Source: Spirochaetales bacterium Spiro_09
Lineage (GTDB): Bacteria; Spirochaetota; Spirochaetia; Treponematales; Treponemataceae
DNA length: 48,487 bases
NCBI GenBank assembly: GCA_001604385.1
Contig: LVBK01000024.1
Coordinates: 1 to 48,487, forward strand
Reading direction: 5' to 3'
Shown: piece after piece, positions 26,342 to 34,932 of the stretch
Layout of the letters: each line of letters starts with the position of its first letter
How positions within the stretch are numbered: the first letter of the stretch is position 1
Translations under genes and position numbers: made by a program
Notes under the pieces: generated by a model
Told to the model about the DNA's origin: nothing
Seen by the model: only the letters and a program-made list of their open reading frames with translations
The model's database searches: none

Positions 26342-27075
26342 TCCAGGCGCTCGCCTTCTGTCGAGATTGTCACAATCTGCCAGGGCAGAAACTTTCCGCT
26401 TGCCTTGAGGGCTTCGGTTGCTGCATGGGCAAGGCCGCCGCAGCAGGGAACTTCCATACGGACTATTGTGACGCTTTTAATGTCATTTTCCGCGATAATG
26501 GCGGCTAATTTCTCCGTATAATCCCCGTTGTCAAGTTTTGGACATCCGATGACCGTGATCTTGTTGCGGATAAAGTCCTCGTGAAAATTCGCGTACGCAT
26601 AGGCTGCGCAATCGGCCGCAATGAGCAGATGCGCGCCGTCAAAGTAGGGCGCGTTTACCGGAACGAGTTTGAGCTGTACCGGCCACTGGCGAAGTTCCGA
26701 AGTACGTTCCGTATTGCTTCGAGGTGCATTTACGGGTGCCGCAGCCTTTTGTTCCGTACGCAGACTTTTTGCCGCACTACCGGGACATCCGCAGGAAACC
26801 GGGGCAAAGACGGGCTTGTGTATGGCCTGATTCTTTGCCTTCTCCATATTTTGCAGTACCGCTTCCTCGTCATAGGCCGCCGCTTCACGTTCTTCAAAGC
26901 TGATTGCTCCGGTGGGACAGACCGGGAGACAGTTCCCGAGTCCGTCGCAATAGTCGTCGCGGAGCAATGTTGCCTTGCCGTCTATCATGCCGATTGCGCC
27001 TTCATGGCATGCTTTGGCGCACAGGCCGCAACCGTTACACAGATCTTCATCGATCCTGATTATTTGTCGTATCAT
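26338..27075 (-). CDS. ferredoxin-domain protein, FrdX-like
   Basis: A 245-residue iron-sulfur protein. The first 60 residues bind two [4Fe-4S] clusters: CNGCGLCAKACHEGA and DYCDGLGNCLPVCPTGA. A linker with VSCGCPGS follows, then a second domain with HLLIAADCAAYAY, VIGCPKLDNGDY and VRMEVPCCGGLAHA, rich in cysteines that may hold another metal site. I recall this two-part protein as FrdX, often found in anaerobes beside hcp or a Crp/Fnr (HcpR-type) regulator and linked to nitrosative or redox stress; its reaction is unknown. The start at 27075 begins at the ferredoxin fold (MIRQIIRIDEDL) and lies six bases after TATAGT. The Crp/Fnr gene is divergent, 75 bp away. Confidence 0.8.
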   Translation of the reverse strand: MIRQIIRIDEDLCNGCGLCAKACHEGAIGMIDGKATLLRDDYCDGLGNCLPVCPTGAISFEEREAAAYDEEAVLQNMEKAKNQAIHKPVFAPVSCGCPGSAAKSLRTEQKAAAPVNAPRSNTERTSELRQWPVQLKLVPVNAPYFDGAHLLIAADCAAYAYANFHEDFIRNKITVIGCPKLDNGDYTEKLAAIIAENDIKSVTIVRMEVPCCGGLAHAATEALKASGKFLPWQIVTISTEGERLD

Positions 27076-27081
27076 ACTGGT

Positions 27082-27087
27082 ACTATA
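27082..27087 (-). promoter_or_regulatory. -10 box of the ferredoxin gene
   Basis: On the minus strand TATAGT is followed by six bases and the ATG at 27075. No -35 box is seen; instead the palindrome at 27110-27125 is centred about 42 bases upstream of the expected start, the position used by Crp/Fnr activators. Confidence 0.5.
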
Positions 27088-27109
27088 CGGTATTTTCCTG
27101 GCAGAGAGC

Positions 27110-27125
27110 TGTTGCATTTGCAACA
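27110..27125. promoter_or_regulatory. Crp/Fnr-type operator shared by the ferredoxin and regulator genes
   Basis: TGTTGCATTTGCAACA has 7-bp perfect arms (TGTTGCA/TGCAACA) around two bases, the size and form of a Crp/Fnr dimer site. It lies between the two divergent genes, about -42 from the ferredoxin start and overlapping the -35 box of the regulator gene. Confidence 0.6.
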
Positions 27126-27140
27126 AAAAACCGGTATTTT
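27112..27140 (+). promoter_or_regulatory. promoter of the Crp/Fnr regulator gene
   Basis: TTGCAT (27112-27117), a 17-bp spacer and TATTTT (27135-27140). The expected start near 27147 leaves only about four to seven bases before the ATG. The -35 box lies inside the palindrome, which suggests autorepression. Confidence 0.4.
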
Positions 27141-27150
27141 TTTGACTATC

Positions 27151-27801
27151 ATGATGATTCCCGGAAATTGTCCCCTGTTTTCAGGGATGACCGCCGATGA
27201 TACCGTTCATTTGCTGGAATGCCTGGACGGATCCCAAAAAAAATATCGCAAGGGTGACACAATTCTTCGCGAAGGATCCGAAGTGGATTCCATTGGACTG
27301 GTACTGGCAGGCTTTGTGCAGATTGTGCGCCTTGATTTTGACGGAAATCGCCTCATACAGGCAGGTATGGGCCCGGGTGCCATTTTTGCCGAAAGTTTTG
27401 TATTTGCCGGGATGCGCCGAGCCCCGGTAAGCGTTGTTGCGGGTGAAGATTCCATTGTGCTTTTTTTATCCTTTCAAAAAATGTTTCAACCCTGTGGGCG
27501 TATGTGTTCGTTTCATCAAAAACTGGTAGAGAACATGCTCAACCTGCTTGCGCGAAAAAACTTGCTGTTGTCGGGCAGGATGGATGTGGTTTCCAAACGA
27601 TCGATTCGTGAAAAGATAATCGCATATATCTCGCAGGAAGCACGGGCGCAACAGACAGATGTGCCCCTTGTTCCCTATAACCGACAGGAACTGGCAGATT
27701 ACCTGTGTGTCGACCGGAGCGCTCTTTCCCGTGAATTGGGTAACTTGAAGCGGGAAGGTGTGCTTTCTGTGGAAGGGAACCGGTTTCGTCTTTTTCATTG
27801 A
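27151..27801 (+). CDS. Crp/Fnr-family transcriptional regulator (HcpR-like)
   Basis: A 216-residue regulator with an N-terminal cyclic-nucleotide-binding-like barrel (residues 8-130; KYRKGDTILREGSEVDSIGL, GFVQIVRLDFDGNRLIQ, FAESFVFAG) and a C-terminal Crp helix-turn-helix (NRQELADYLCVDRSALSREL, followed by GNLKREG). The cAMP-contacting residues of E. coli Crp and the N-terminal Fnr cysteines are not evident, so the ligand is probably neither. Its place beside a FrdX-like ferredoxin suggests an HcpR-type NO/redox sensor; this is inference. Two consecutive ATGs (27151, 27154) could be the start and no Shine-Dalgarno sequence precedes them. Confidence 0.85.
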   Translation: MMIPGNCPLFSGMTADDTVHLLECLDGSQKKYRKGDTILREGSEVDSIGLVLAGFVQIVRLDFDGNRLIQAGMGPGAIFAESFVFAGMRRAPVSVVAGEDSIVLFLSFQKMFQPCGRMCSFHQKLVENMLNLLARKNLLLSGRMDVVSKRSIREKIIAYISQEARAQQTDVPLVPYNRQELADYLCVDRSALSRELGNLKREGVLSVEGNRFRLFH

Positions 27802-27826
27802 CAATTCAATAAACCAAATTTACTAT
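27798..27826 (+). promoter_or_regulatory. promoter of the GGDEF-EAL gene
   Basis: A perfect -35 TTGACA (27798-27803), which overlaps the stop codon of the regulator gene, a 17-bp spacer and TACTAT (27821-27826). The ATG at 27835 lies eight bases after the -10 box. Confidence 0.7.
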
Positions 27827-27834
27827 GGGATAAG

Positions 27835-29688
27835 ATGAGCTGCCCGATATACCCCGATACCGGTTCCTTCGATTTCCGGCGCACCCCCTGGTACAAAGGA
27901 GTAATGGATGAACACCGTGAATACCGAACCTCAATCCTGCTCTTCTCCTGCCTTGTGTCGGCAGTTTTTATTCTTGTATTGGCAGCTCTCCACTGTGCCG
28001 GTATTCGCCAGCTTGATGTAGTTGTCGCAAGTCTTTCGTTTGCCGGTCTTGCGCTTGAAACCTTCCTGATCTACCGGTTCAAGGCGAATCGCTTTCTGTG
28101 TCATGTCGCGATAGTCCAGCTTGCCGGCGTGCTTCTTGTATCCTTTTATACATCAAATGCGTTCGGGGTTCATATCCTTTTGATGATGGTGTTTCCGGTT
28201 ATTGCAATACAGCTCCGCGGGTCGCTGACCGGCCTGCTGTGGAGCATGGCCATGTACACCGGCATGGGTGTCGGTGCCTGTCTGCATTATTTCGGGATTG
28301 CCCCTTGGGCGATAACCGGCGAGCATTTGGGAATATCGATCGGGTCTTCGGCGGTGGTTCTGGGGTTAACGTATTTTTCCAACCGCAGAAATGACCGCCT
28401 GGTGCACCGACTGACGAAGAATATGCTGTTTAACCGGCTGACCGGGCTGCCAAACCGGGAGATGCTCCCCTACAATATCGATCCCGACTGTCCCCATATC
28501 CTGGCCATCATCAAGATCGAAAACTTCAGTGAAATGTCCGCACACTTCGGTTTTGATTTTGCGGATACCATTACCGAGTTTACCGCCGGTAAATTGAAAG
28601 GCGGGGAACACCGGTGGGGTTTTCGCACCTATCAGCTTAAATTTAATGAATTTGCCCTGTTGATTCGCTGCAATCTGGTTCCTGCGGTGGCGGATGCTGT
28701 CCAGCTGCTCTGCGAAATTTCCGCAAGCATCGATTTTTCGTCGCTGCCCTGGGACGGGGACAGTGTCCGTCTGGTGTATCGCATTGGCGCGACCATTATC
28801 AATCCCCTTGTTTCCGATGATCCGCGCTCTGCCCTGTCGCGCGCCGATATAGCCCTCAAACGGGCGGTCAGCGCCCAACATCAGATTACAATTTATACCG
28901 AGGACGCGGATGAGCGGGACAGCTCGTGGAATTATATCAAGCGCTTTTCCGAATTGGTCAGGAACAAGGAAGAAAAGAGTTTTCGCGCGGTGTTTCAGCC
29001 AATTTTTCACTCTGACGGCCTGGTTGTTGCCTGGTATGAGGCCTTGCTGCGTATCAGACACGAGGACGGGAGCTACAGTTCGATTTATCCCTATTTATCA
29101 ATTGCGCGGGCCACCGGTTTCTATAGCTATCTGACAGATTTTATGGTTCGTTCCGCTGCCGATATGATTATGGAATACGATGTGGACGTTTCGGTAAATA
29201 TTTCGATTAAGGATATTGTCCGGCCGGAATTCGTGATCCTGATTGACGAGGTCTATGACCGCATACGGAACCGCACCGGGCGTATTATCTTCGAGATTCT
29301 TGAAAGCGACGAGCTGATTCAGCTGGACAAGTGTCTGTGGTTTATCGAGTATATCGCGCGTTATGGCTTCAAGATCGCCATTGACGATTTCGGGTCGGGG
29401 TACTCAAACTATATTTCGTTGATAAACCTTCCCGTGCATATCGTAAAAATTGATGGTACCCTGATACGGAAGATTCATACCGACGAGAGCGCGCGAACCC
29501 TTGTCGAGGGCATTGTCCATTTTTGCCGGAAAGCCAACAAGCAGACCGTTGCGGAATTTGTCGAGGATGAGGCGGTGTATGCTTCGCTTTCAAACCTTGA
29601 CATTGATTTTTTGCAGGGGTATTACCTTGCTACGCCCGAACTTCCCGCCGATCTTGTGTTCAAGGAATCTGCGGAAACAGGCTGCTGA
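27835..29688 (+). CDS. membrane GGDEF-EAL protein with degenerate cyclase and intact phosphodiesterase motifs
   Basis: A 617-residue protein: about six membrane helices (residues 30-185), a degenerate GGDEF domain (about 195-350) and an EAL domain (about 365-605). The cyclase loop reads KFNEF (269-273) instead of GGDEF, so it should not make c-di-GMP. The EAL domain keeps FQPIF, EALLR (402-406), VSVNISI, FEILESD, AIDDFGSGYSN, VKIDG and QGYYLA, the set needed for c-di-GMP hydrolysis. A later ATG at 27904, with GGAG two bases upstream, would remove 23 residues before the first helix and is a real alternative. The 3' end overlaps the convergent FAD gene by 29 bp. Confidence 0.9.
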   Translation: MSCPIYPDTGSFDFRRTPWYKGVMDEHREYRTSILLFSCLVSAVFILVLAALHCAGIRQLDVVVASLSFAGLALETFLIYRFKANRFLCHVAIVQLAGVLLVSFYTSNAFGVHILLMMVFPVIAIQLRGSLTGLLWSMAMYTGMGVGACLHYFGIAPWAITGEHLGISIGSSAVVLGLTYFSNRRNDRLVHRLTKNMLFNRLTGLPNREMLPYNIDPDCPHILAIIKIENFSEMSAHFGFDFADTITEFTAGKLKGGEHRWGFRTYQLKFNEFALLIRCNLVPAVADAVQLLCEISASIDFSSLPWDGDSVRLVYRIGATIINPLVSDDPRSALSRADIALKRAVSAQHQITIYTEDADERDSSWNYIKRFSELVRNKEEKSFRAVFQPIFHSDGLVVAWYEALLRIRHEDGSYSSIYPYLSIARATGFYSYLTDFMVRSAADMIMEYDVDVSVNISIKDIVRPEFVILIDEVYDRIRNRTGRIIFEILESDELIQLDKCLWFIEYIARYGFKIAIDDFGSGYSNYISLINLPVHIVKIDGTLIRKIHTDESARTLVEGIVHFCRKANKQTVAEFVEDEAVYASLSNLDIDFLQGYYLATPELPADLVFKESAETGC

Positions 29689-31267
29689 CCGCTTCCGCGC
29701 ATTTTTCGCCATCCATTGCCGAAGAAACAATGCCCCCCGCGTAGCCTGCGCCCTCTCCTGCGGGATAGAGCCTTTTGTAATGCATGCTCTCGAATGTCCC
29801 GGGATTTCGCACAATTCTGACCGGAGCGGAGGTCCGTGTTTCCGGGGCAATGAGCAGGGCTTCTCCGGTAATAAAACCGTGCATTCTGCTGTCAAAAAAC
29901 CGGAAACCTTCCTTCAAACGTTTTGTAACGTATTCCGGAAGCCATTGGTCAAGTCTCGATGAGACCACTCCGCCAGTGTAGGAGGTTTCAGGCAGACTGT
30001 CTGAAAGCCGTCCGGCAAGAAAGTCGGTAAGTCGCTGTGCCGGAGCACGCTGTCCGTCACCCTCCTGCTTCGCCTTCTGCTCTATCGCTTCCCGGAACCG
30101 GAGTCCTGCGCCCGCCTCTCCCCGTGTATCCTTCAGTCGGTATTCCTCCGGTATGTCTTCTTCCCGTACCTCGACCACGATAGCCGCGTTGGACCAGCGG
30201 GAATTACGTCCGGCGGCGGACATTCCGTTGACGACCAGCCCATCATTTGCCGTTGCGGCAGGAACAACAAAGCCGCCCGGACACATACAAAAGGAATACA
30301 CCCCGCGATCAGCGACCTGGGTGACCAGACGGTATTCGGCTGCCGGCAAGCGGTCAATTTCCCGCCGGCCATGATACTGAATACGGTCGATAAGCTGCCG
30401 TGGGTGTTCGCATCGAACCCCGATTGCAAAGGGTTTTGGCTCAAGCGGACAGGGGTCAAGCGACAGAAGCATATCGTACACGTCGTTTGCCGAATGCCCC
30501 GTTGCCAGAATGACTGCATCGGCCAATAGCTTGCTGTCGCTTTCGGCGTCCTGCGCGCGAACAGTGATTCCGTTAACCATACCCCGTTCAAGCAGCAAGC
30601 CGGTACAACGGCAGCCGAAATGGAACTCGCCCCCGAGGGAGGTGATTGTAGTTCGTATTGCGGTGATTATTGCAGGTAATTTTTCCGAACCGATGTGGGG
30701 ATGCGCGTCTGTCAGGATCGCGGGATCTGATCCATGATGGACCAGGATCGACAAGACCTTGCCGATATTGCCGCGCTTGTTGGACCGGGTATACAGTTTG
30801 CCGTCGGAAAACGTGCCCGCGCCCCCCTCTCCGAAGCAGTAATTCGAGTCGGTGTCCAGCACGCCGTCACGGCTTATTGCCGCGATATCCCGTTTTCTGC
30901 GCGCGCATTCGCGGCCCCGCTCGACAATGACGGGCGTGATGCCGTTCTCGAGAAGCCTGAGGGCGGCAAAGAGGCCCGCGGGCCCCGCCCCGACAATCAG
31001 AACGCGTTTGCGTGGGTCGGCTTTTTTCCAGACGGGAAGGTCGCCGGTGGAGGGGGTTTCCCCGTTTGAATAGATAGTCCAGGATTGCACTATGCGAACC
31101 CGTCCCTTTCTGGCATCGATTGACTTCTTTGCCAGAACGGGGGTAATCGTCTCGTTCGGGGATATGCGTATGCCCTTTTCTGCCAAAGCGGCTCGTATCT
31201 TGCGTTGTATCAGCGCTTCATCCGTCTCTTCGCCGGGCAGCAGGTGTAATTGTATGTTCGTTTTCAT
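29660..31267 (-). CDS. FAD-dependent dehydrogenase (COG2509 type)
   Basis: A 535-residue flavoprotein. After an N-terminal region of about 85 residues comes the FAD-binding Rossmann site VLIVGAGPAGLFAALRLLENG and then IVERG. Further segments are NYCFGEGGAGTFSDGKLYTRS, VILATGHSANDVYDMLLS, FAIGVRCEHPRQLID, CPGGFVVPAATA and, at the end, LYPAGEGAGYAGGIVSSAMDG. This is the conserved but uncharacterised COG2509 dehydrogenase family; substrate and electron partner are unknown. TATACT lies ten bases before the ATG and there is no clear ribosome site. Confidence 0.88.
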   Translation of the reverse strand: MKTNIQLHLLPGEETDEALIQRKIRAALAEKGIRISPNETITPVLAKKSIDARKGRVRIVQSWTIYSNGETPSTGDLPVWKKADPRKRVLIVGAGPAGLFAALRLLENGITPVIVERGRECARRKRDIAAISRDGVLDTDSNYCFGEGGAGTFSDGKLYTRSNKRGNIGKVLSILVHHGSDPAILTDAHPHIGSEKLPAIITAIRTTITSLGGEFHFGCRCTGLLLERGMVNGITVRAQDAESDSKLLADAVILATGHSANDVYDMLLSLDPCPLEPKPFAIGVRCEHPRQLIDRIQYHGRREIDRLPAAEYRLVTQVADRGVYSFCMCPGGFVVPAATANDGLVVNGMSAAGRNSRWSNAAIVVEVREEDIPEEYRLKDTRGEAGAGLRFREAIEQKAKQEGDGQRAPAQRLTDFLAGRLSDSLPETSYTGGVVSSRLDQWLPEYVTKRLKEGFRFFDSRMHGFITGEALLIAPETRTSAPVRIVRNPGTFESMHYKRLYPAGEGAGYAGGIVSSAMDGEKCAEAVSSLFPQIP

Positions 31268-31277
31268 GTGTCAGAAG

Positions 31278-31283
31278 AGTATA
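31278..31283 (-). promoter_or_regulatory. -10 box of the FAD dehydrogenase gene
   Basis: On the minus strand TATACT is followed by ten bases and the ATG at 31267; the -35 region is not convincing. The leader would be about three to four bases. Confidence 0.35.
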
Positions 31284-31349
31284 TCCGAAGCCGGGAAATT
31301 ATTCTGCCGTGTTGACCGCACAAGCGGGCAATGGTAGTGTTATTCCAGT

Positions 31350-32858
31350 ATGATGATGCCTTGTATGAAAGAGGCGGGAAACACCCGCCAATTATATGTA
31401 GACGGCAAGCCGTTCCTGATTCTTGGCGGAGAGCTGGGAAATTCGAGCGCTTCGTCCGAAGCATGGATGGAGCAGCTGTGGCCCCGGTTGGTCGCGCTCA
31501 ATATGAATACGGTGCTCGCTCCGGTTTACTGGGAGCTGCTGGAAGCCGAGGAAGGCCAGTTTGACTTTTCATTGGTGGATATGCTCGTCCGTGGCGCGCG
31601 AAGGCATGGTCTCAAGCTGGTGTTTCTCTGGTTCGGTGTATGGAAAAATTCCATGTCCTGCTACGCTCCCCTATGGGTTAAAACGAATACCGAACGATTC
31701 CCCCGCATGAAGGACAGTCAGGGAAAGAGCCTGGAAATTTTGTCGTGCTTTTCAGAAGACGTTCTTGCCGCCGATATCCGCGCCTTTCGTGCCCTGCTTT
31801 CCCATATCCGGTCAATTGACAGTACAGAGCATACGGTTATCATGATTCAGGTGGAAAACGAAATTGGCATGATACCCTGCGCGCGCGACATGAGTGAAAC
31901 CGCAAATCGGCTGTATAACGGCCCGGTACCCGATCTCCTGCTCGAAGCCCTGGGTCGCGAACCTTCCTCGGCTTCCTGGGAGGCCTGTTTCGGTGCGGAT
32001 GATCATACTGCCGAACTATTTATGGCGTGGCACTATGCGCGCTTCGTCGACCGTCTTGCCTCTGCGGGAAAAGAGGAATACCCCCTGCCCATGTACGTAA
32101 ACGCGGCCCTTAACCGGGATGGCCTTGCCCCGGGCGAGTATCCGAGTGCCGGCCCCCTGCCGCATCTTTTCCCCGTCTGGAAGGCAGGCGCGCCTGCCAT
32201 TGATTTTCTTTCACCCGATATATATTTTCCCGACTATAAACGGCGTGTGTTGGCGTATCGCCGGGAGGGTAATCCGGTGTTCGTTCCCGAAAACCAGCTT
32301 GGACCCTTTAACGGGGATCATGCGTTCTTTACGGTTGGCGCCTGCGACGCCATCGGATATAGTCCCTTTTCCGTGGAGTCCCAGGAAAATCCTGGCGAAT
32401 CTTTTCTCGCAAGGGCCTACGCGGTTCTTCGCGGACTTTCACCCATCATCCTTGCCCATCAGGGCGCGGGGAAGACTGCCGGCATCCTCCTTGAAAACCT
32501 GGCTGAACGCGACGAATGCACTCTCGGTTCATGGAAGTTATTCTTTCGACAGGATCGTGACTGGCTGCCTCCGTCCGAACCGGTTCCTGTCGGCCAGGAA
32601 CGCGCGGGATGTCTTGTCATTGCCCTTGAGGATGACACCTTCCTGTTGGCCGGAAAGGGTATTCTGGTCACCTTCGCCTGCAGTGACAGCGCGGGCGGGA
32701 TTGCGGGCATTGCCGAAATTGACGAGATGTTCCCGGATGGGGGGCTATTGACAAGAGGCCGCCGACTTAATGGCGATCAAAATCACCAGGGCCGGCATGT
32801 CCATTTGACTTCTGACGGGTTTTCGGTTCAACGGGTGCGGTTGTATCGATATTCCTGA
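31350..32858 (+). CDS. GH35-like beta-galactosidase-type glycoside hydrolase
   Basis: A 502-residue TIM-barrel glycosidase. The opening LYVDGKPFLILGGELGNSS and LNMNTVLAPVYWELLEAEEGQFDF are typical of GH35/GH42-type enzymes of the DUF5597-containing group. The acid/base Glu is probably in IQVENEIGMI and the nucleophile Glu in VFVPENQLGP. It has no signal peptide and should act in the cytoplasm on imported galactosides or related oligosaccharides; exact specificity is unknown. Three ATGs in a row (31350, 31353, 31356) make the start slightly uncertain. The convergent MFS carrier at its 3' end is a possible but unproven partner for sugar uptake. Confidence 0.82.
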   Translation: MMMPCMKEAGNTRQLYVDGKPFLILGGELGNSSASSEAWMEQLWPRLVALNMNTVLAPVYWELLEAEEGQFDFSLVDMLVRGARRHGLKLVFLWFGVWKNSMSCYAPLWVKTNTERFPRMKDSQGKSLEILSCFSEDVLAADIRAFRALLSHIRSIDSTEHTVIMIQVENEIGMIPCARDMSETANRLYNGPVPDLLLEALGREPSSASWEACFGADDHTAELFMAWHYARFVDRLASAGKEEYPLPMYVNAALNRDGLAPGEYPSAGPLPHLFPVWKAGAPAIDFLSPDIYFPDYKRRVLAYRREGNPVFVPENQLGPFNGDHAFFTVGACDAIGYSPFSVESQENPGESFLARAYAVLRGLSPIILAHQGAGKTAGILLENLAERDECTLGSWKLFFRQDRDWLPPSEPVPVGQERAGCLVIALEDDTFLLAGKGILVTFACSDSAGGIAGIAEIDEMFPDGGLLTRGRRLNGDQNHQGRHVHLTSDGFSVQRVRLYRYS

Positions 32859-32876
32859 GAAGGATGGTCGGCGCCA

Positions 32877-34049
32877 TTAGCGGGATCGGCGGCGGGAGCC
32901 CCTGCCCGAAACGATAATAAGTATTGTCATGATACCGATGGCCACCGCCGGGGTGAGCATGACCGCCTGTACGCCGGCCACGTTTTTTATCAGGCTGCCC
33001 GCGGGCATGGCCAGAAAGCTGCCCGCCGCCGCGGAAAGCATCATGAGGGTTGGAAACCGGTGCTTGATGTGTTCCGCGCGGTCGCTGCCAAAAATAAACA
33101 GGGCAGGAAAGAGCCCGGAGCAGAAAAGCCCGCAGACAAAGATGCCGACCGCGATCAAGCGGTTGTCGGTAAGTTGGCGCAAAGCCAGCAGCGATAGTAT
33201 GGCCAAAATACCGGAGCTGATGATGTATAATCGGGGCCGGATTCGCGAAATAAGCATGCTTTGCAAGAATCGTCCGATCAATACCGCTATCCAGAAGGTT
33301 GAAACCGCAGAACCCGCGAAAAGGACATCCTTGTTCAGCGCCTCCCGCAAATACACGGGCGTCCAGTACGTGATCGAGTATTCTGCCATGATAAAGCACA
33401 CAATTGCCGCGCTCACCATCCATAAGGGTGCATCAATCGTCCCGGAATCAGTATGGGTCGGGCCGCCCTCCGTGTTGAGCGAGTAAAGGTCTGAGTATCG
33501 GGCCCGGATGGTGACCAGCAAAAAAACGCAGACAACTGCGGCAGGCATCAGGTACGGACGGTTCCATGCATGGCCCTGTTTTAATATGAGCCCGGTTAAA
33601 AAGGGACTGGTGACACCGCCGACGCTGTAGAGAAAGTTGATCATCGAGATGTGAAATGCCTTTTGGGGACCGCAATAGAGGTCGACCAAAATCATGTTCG
33701 ATGCGGAGTAGACTACGCCGACAAGAATACCCGCAATAAAAATCAACACGGTGAAGGCTGCAATGTGACCGGTTATCAGAAACCCGGCAGATAGCGCGCA
33801 AAAAAGACCCGCGGCCAGGCGTAAGTAGAGACCCTTCGGAAAGGACTTCTTTCGTAATACGTGTCCGTTGCCGGATATACCCGCTACCCGGCCGATCATG
33901 AAAGCCGTAAACGATAAACCTGTCACCGCGGTGGTGGTTCCAAGCGCGGTGGCGAGGGAGTTCGTAACCGCCCCGCCTATGTTAATGAAGAAACCGCTTA
34001 GGAAAAAAAAGACATAGGCGGTCAGCGTTAGTAGCAGGGTATTGTGCAT
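32877..34049 (-). CDS. MFS transporter, TsgA/FucP-like
   Basis: A 390-residue membrane protein with about twelve hydrophobic helices. The start YVFFFLSGFFINIGGAVTNS and helix 11 (MLSAAAGSFLAMPAGSLI) recall the TsgA/FucP branch of the major facilitator superfamily, whose known members carry sugars by proton symport. The substrate cannot be read. It converges on the GH35-like gene (18-bp gap). The extended -10 TGG-TACAGT lies nine bases before the ATG and no Shine-Dalgarno sequence is present. Confidence 0.8.
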   Translation of the reverse strand: MHNTLLLTLTAYVFFFLSGFFINIGGAVTNSLATALGTTTAVTGLSFTAFMIGRVAGISGNGHVLRKKSFPKGLYLRLAAGLFCALSAGFLITGHIAAFTVLIFIAGILVGVVYSASNMILVDLYCGPQKAFHISMINFLYSVGGVTSPFLTGLILKQGHAWNRPYLMPAAVVCVFLLVTIRARYSDLYSLNTEGGPTHTDSGTIDAPLWMVSAAIVCFIMAEYSITYWTPVYLREALNKDVLFAGSAVSTFWIAVLIGRFLQSMLISRIRPRLYIISSGILAILSLLALRQLTDNRLIAVGIFVCGLFCSGLFPALFIFGSDRAEHIKHRFPTLMMLSAAAGSFLAMPAGSLIKNVAGVQAVMLTPAVAIGIMTILIIVSGRGSRRRSR

Positions 34050-34058
34050 GGTTTGAAA

Positions 34059-34067
34059 ACTGTACCA
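34059..34067 (-). promoter_or_regulatory. extended -10 box of the TsgA-like MFS gene
   Basis: On the minus strand TGG-TACAGT is followed by nine bases and the ATG at 34049. Confidence 0.35.
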
Positions 34068-34091
34068 GAAGAGGCCTTGGCGTACAATAGA

Positions 34092-34120
34092 GCAGGGTCG
34101 GCCGATGTGGCCGACCCTGC
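34092..34120 (-). terminator. strong hairpin after the hppA operon
   Basis: GCAGGGTCGGCC (34092-34103) and GGCCGACCCTGC (34109-34120) are perfect 12-bp arms around a 5-base loop, 26 bases after the stop at 34147. The T run that follows on the minus strand is weak (TCTATTGT), so it may act as terminator or 3' stabiliser. Confidence 0.65.
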
Positions 34121-34146
34121 GACTGCGGAACGAAAATTGACCGCGT

Positions 34147-34917
34147 TTACAGAATCATCGCCGATCGGGCCCAATCATAGTAGCGGGCAGTGAGCTCTTC
34201 TTCGGTCGGCATTTGATACCACAGCTTTCCCTCTTTGCCGGCAACCGCAATACCGTCCTTGATAATCTGGAATCGGAAACTTCCGGAGAAGGTGCGGTCA
34301 AGGGTCTTGGTGGTTTTACCCCGTTCGGTTACTGCCTTGATGCACTCGGTTAAGTGTCCCAGGTTATGGTCGTACATGGGCCCGACATTTCCCGTATGTT
34401 CCAGGTCCTGCAAGTCGATCACTTTCAGATTACAGTACACAAGGGCCGGGAAGCTTATTTTCGCATTACCGTTAGTCACATACTCACCGAAATCGGTGGG
34501 TGAAAGCGAACTGACAACGAGCGGCTGTACGGGACAGAGCTCCTGGTAGAGATACCAGGAACGGCCGGGGCTGTCGGACGGAAAGGGCGCCTTTGAAAGG
34601 GAAAGGGTTCTGCCGTCAGGCGTTGTCAAATGCATGTCTCCCATTGCTGAAAGGGGGACATGCTCAAGGACTCGATACACCGACAGGTATACCGAGTGTT
34701 TGGCTTGTCCATTTTTATGCGGGACACAGCGTTCATGCGCCCATGCCCAGTCAAATTCTCCCGGGAACTCATGTTCCAGCTCGATAAAAATCAGGCGCTC
34801 ATGCGATCCCCGTTTCGAGCTGGTAGTCATGTAATAGCCGAACTGTTCCGGATTCAGCATCGACGCGATGAGGGCCTCGGTCGGGAAAACCGTCAGATAG
34901 TAATGAATTTTCGACAT
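34147..34917 (-). CDS. protein of unknown function, co-transcribed with hppA
   Basis: A 256-residue soluble protein that I do not recognise as a named family. It has no signal peptide or membrane helix. Two segments look like an internal duplication: LNPEQFGYYMTTSSKRG (about residues 21-37) and LSPTDFGEYVTNGNAK (about 139-154), each followed by a beta-strand (LIFIELEHEF, LVYCNLKVID). The ATG has AGGAG eight bases upstream and lies 15 bp after the hppA stop, so the two genes are probably one transcript. Function may relate to phosphate or ion homeostasis, but only by position. Confidence 0.7.
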   Translation of the reverse strand: MSKIHYYLTVFPTEALIASMLNPEQFGYYMTTSSKRGSHERLIFIELEHEFPGEFDWAWAHERCVPHKNGQAKHSVYLSVYRVLEHVPLSAMGDMHLTTPDGRTLSLSKAPFPSDSPGRSWYLYQELCPVQPLVVSSLSPTDFGEYVTNGNAKISFPALVYCNLKVIDLQDLEHTGNVGPMYDHNLGHLTECIKAVTERGKTTKTLDRTFSGSFRFQIIKDGIAVAGKEGKLWYQMPTEEELTARYYDWARSAMIL

Positions 34918-34932
34918 AGGTATGGCTCCTTT

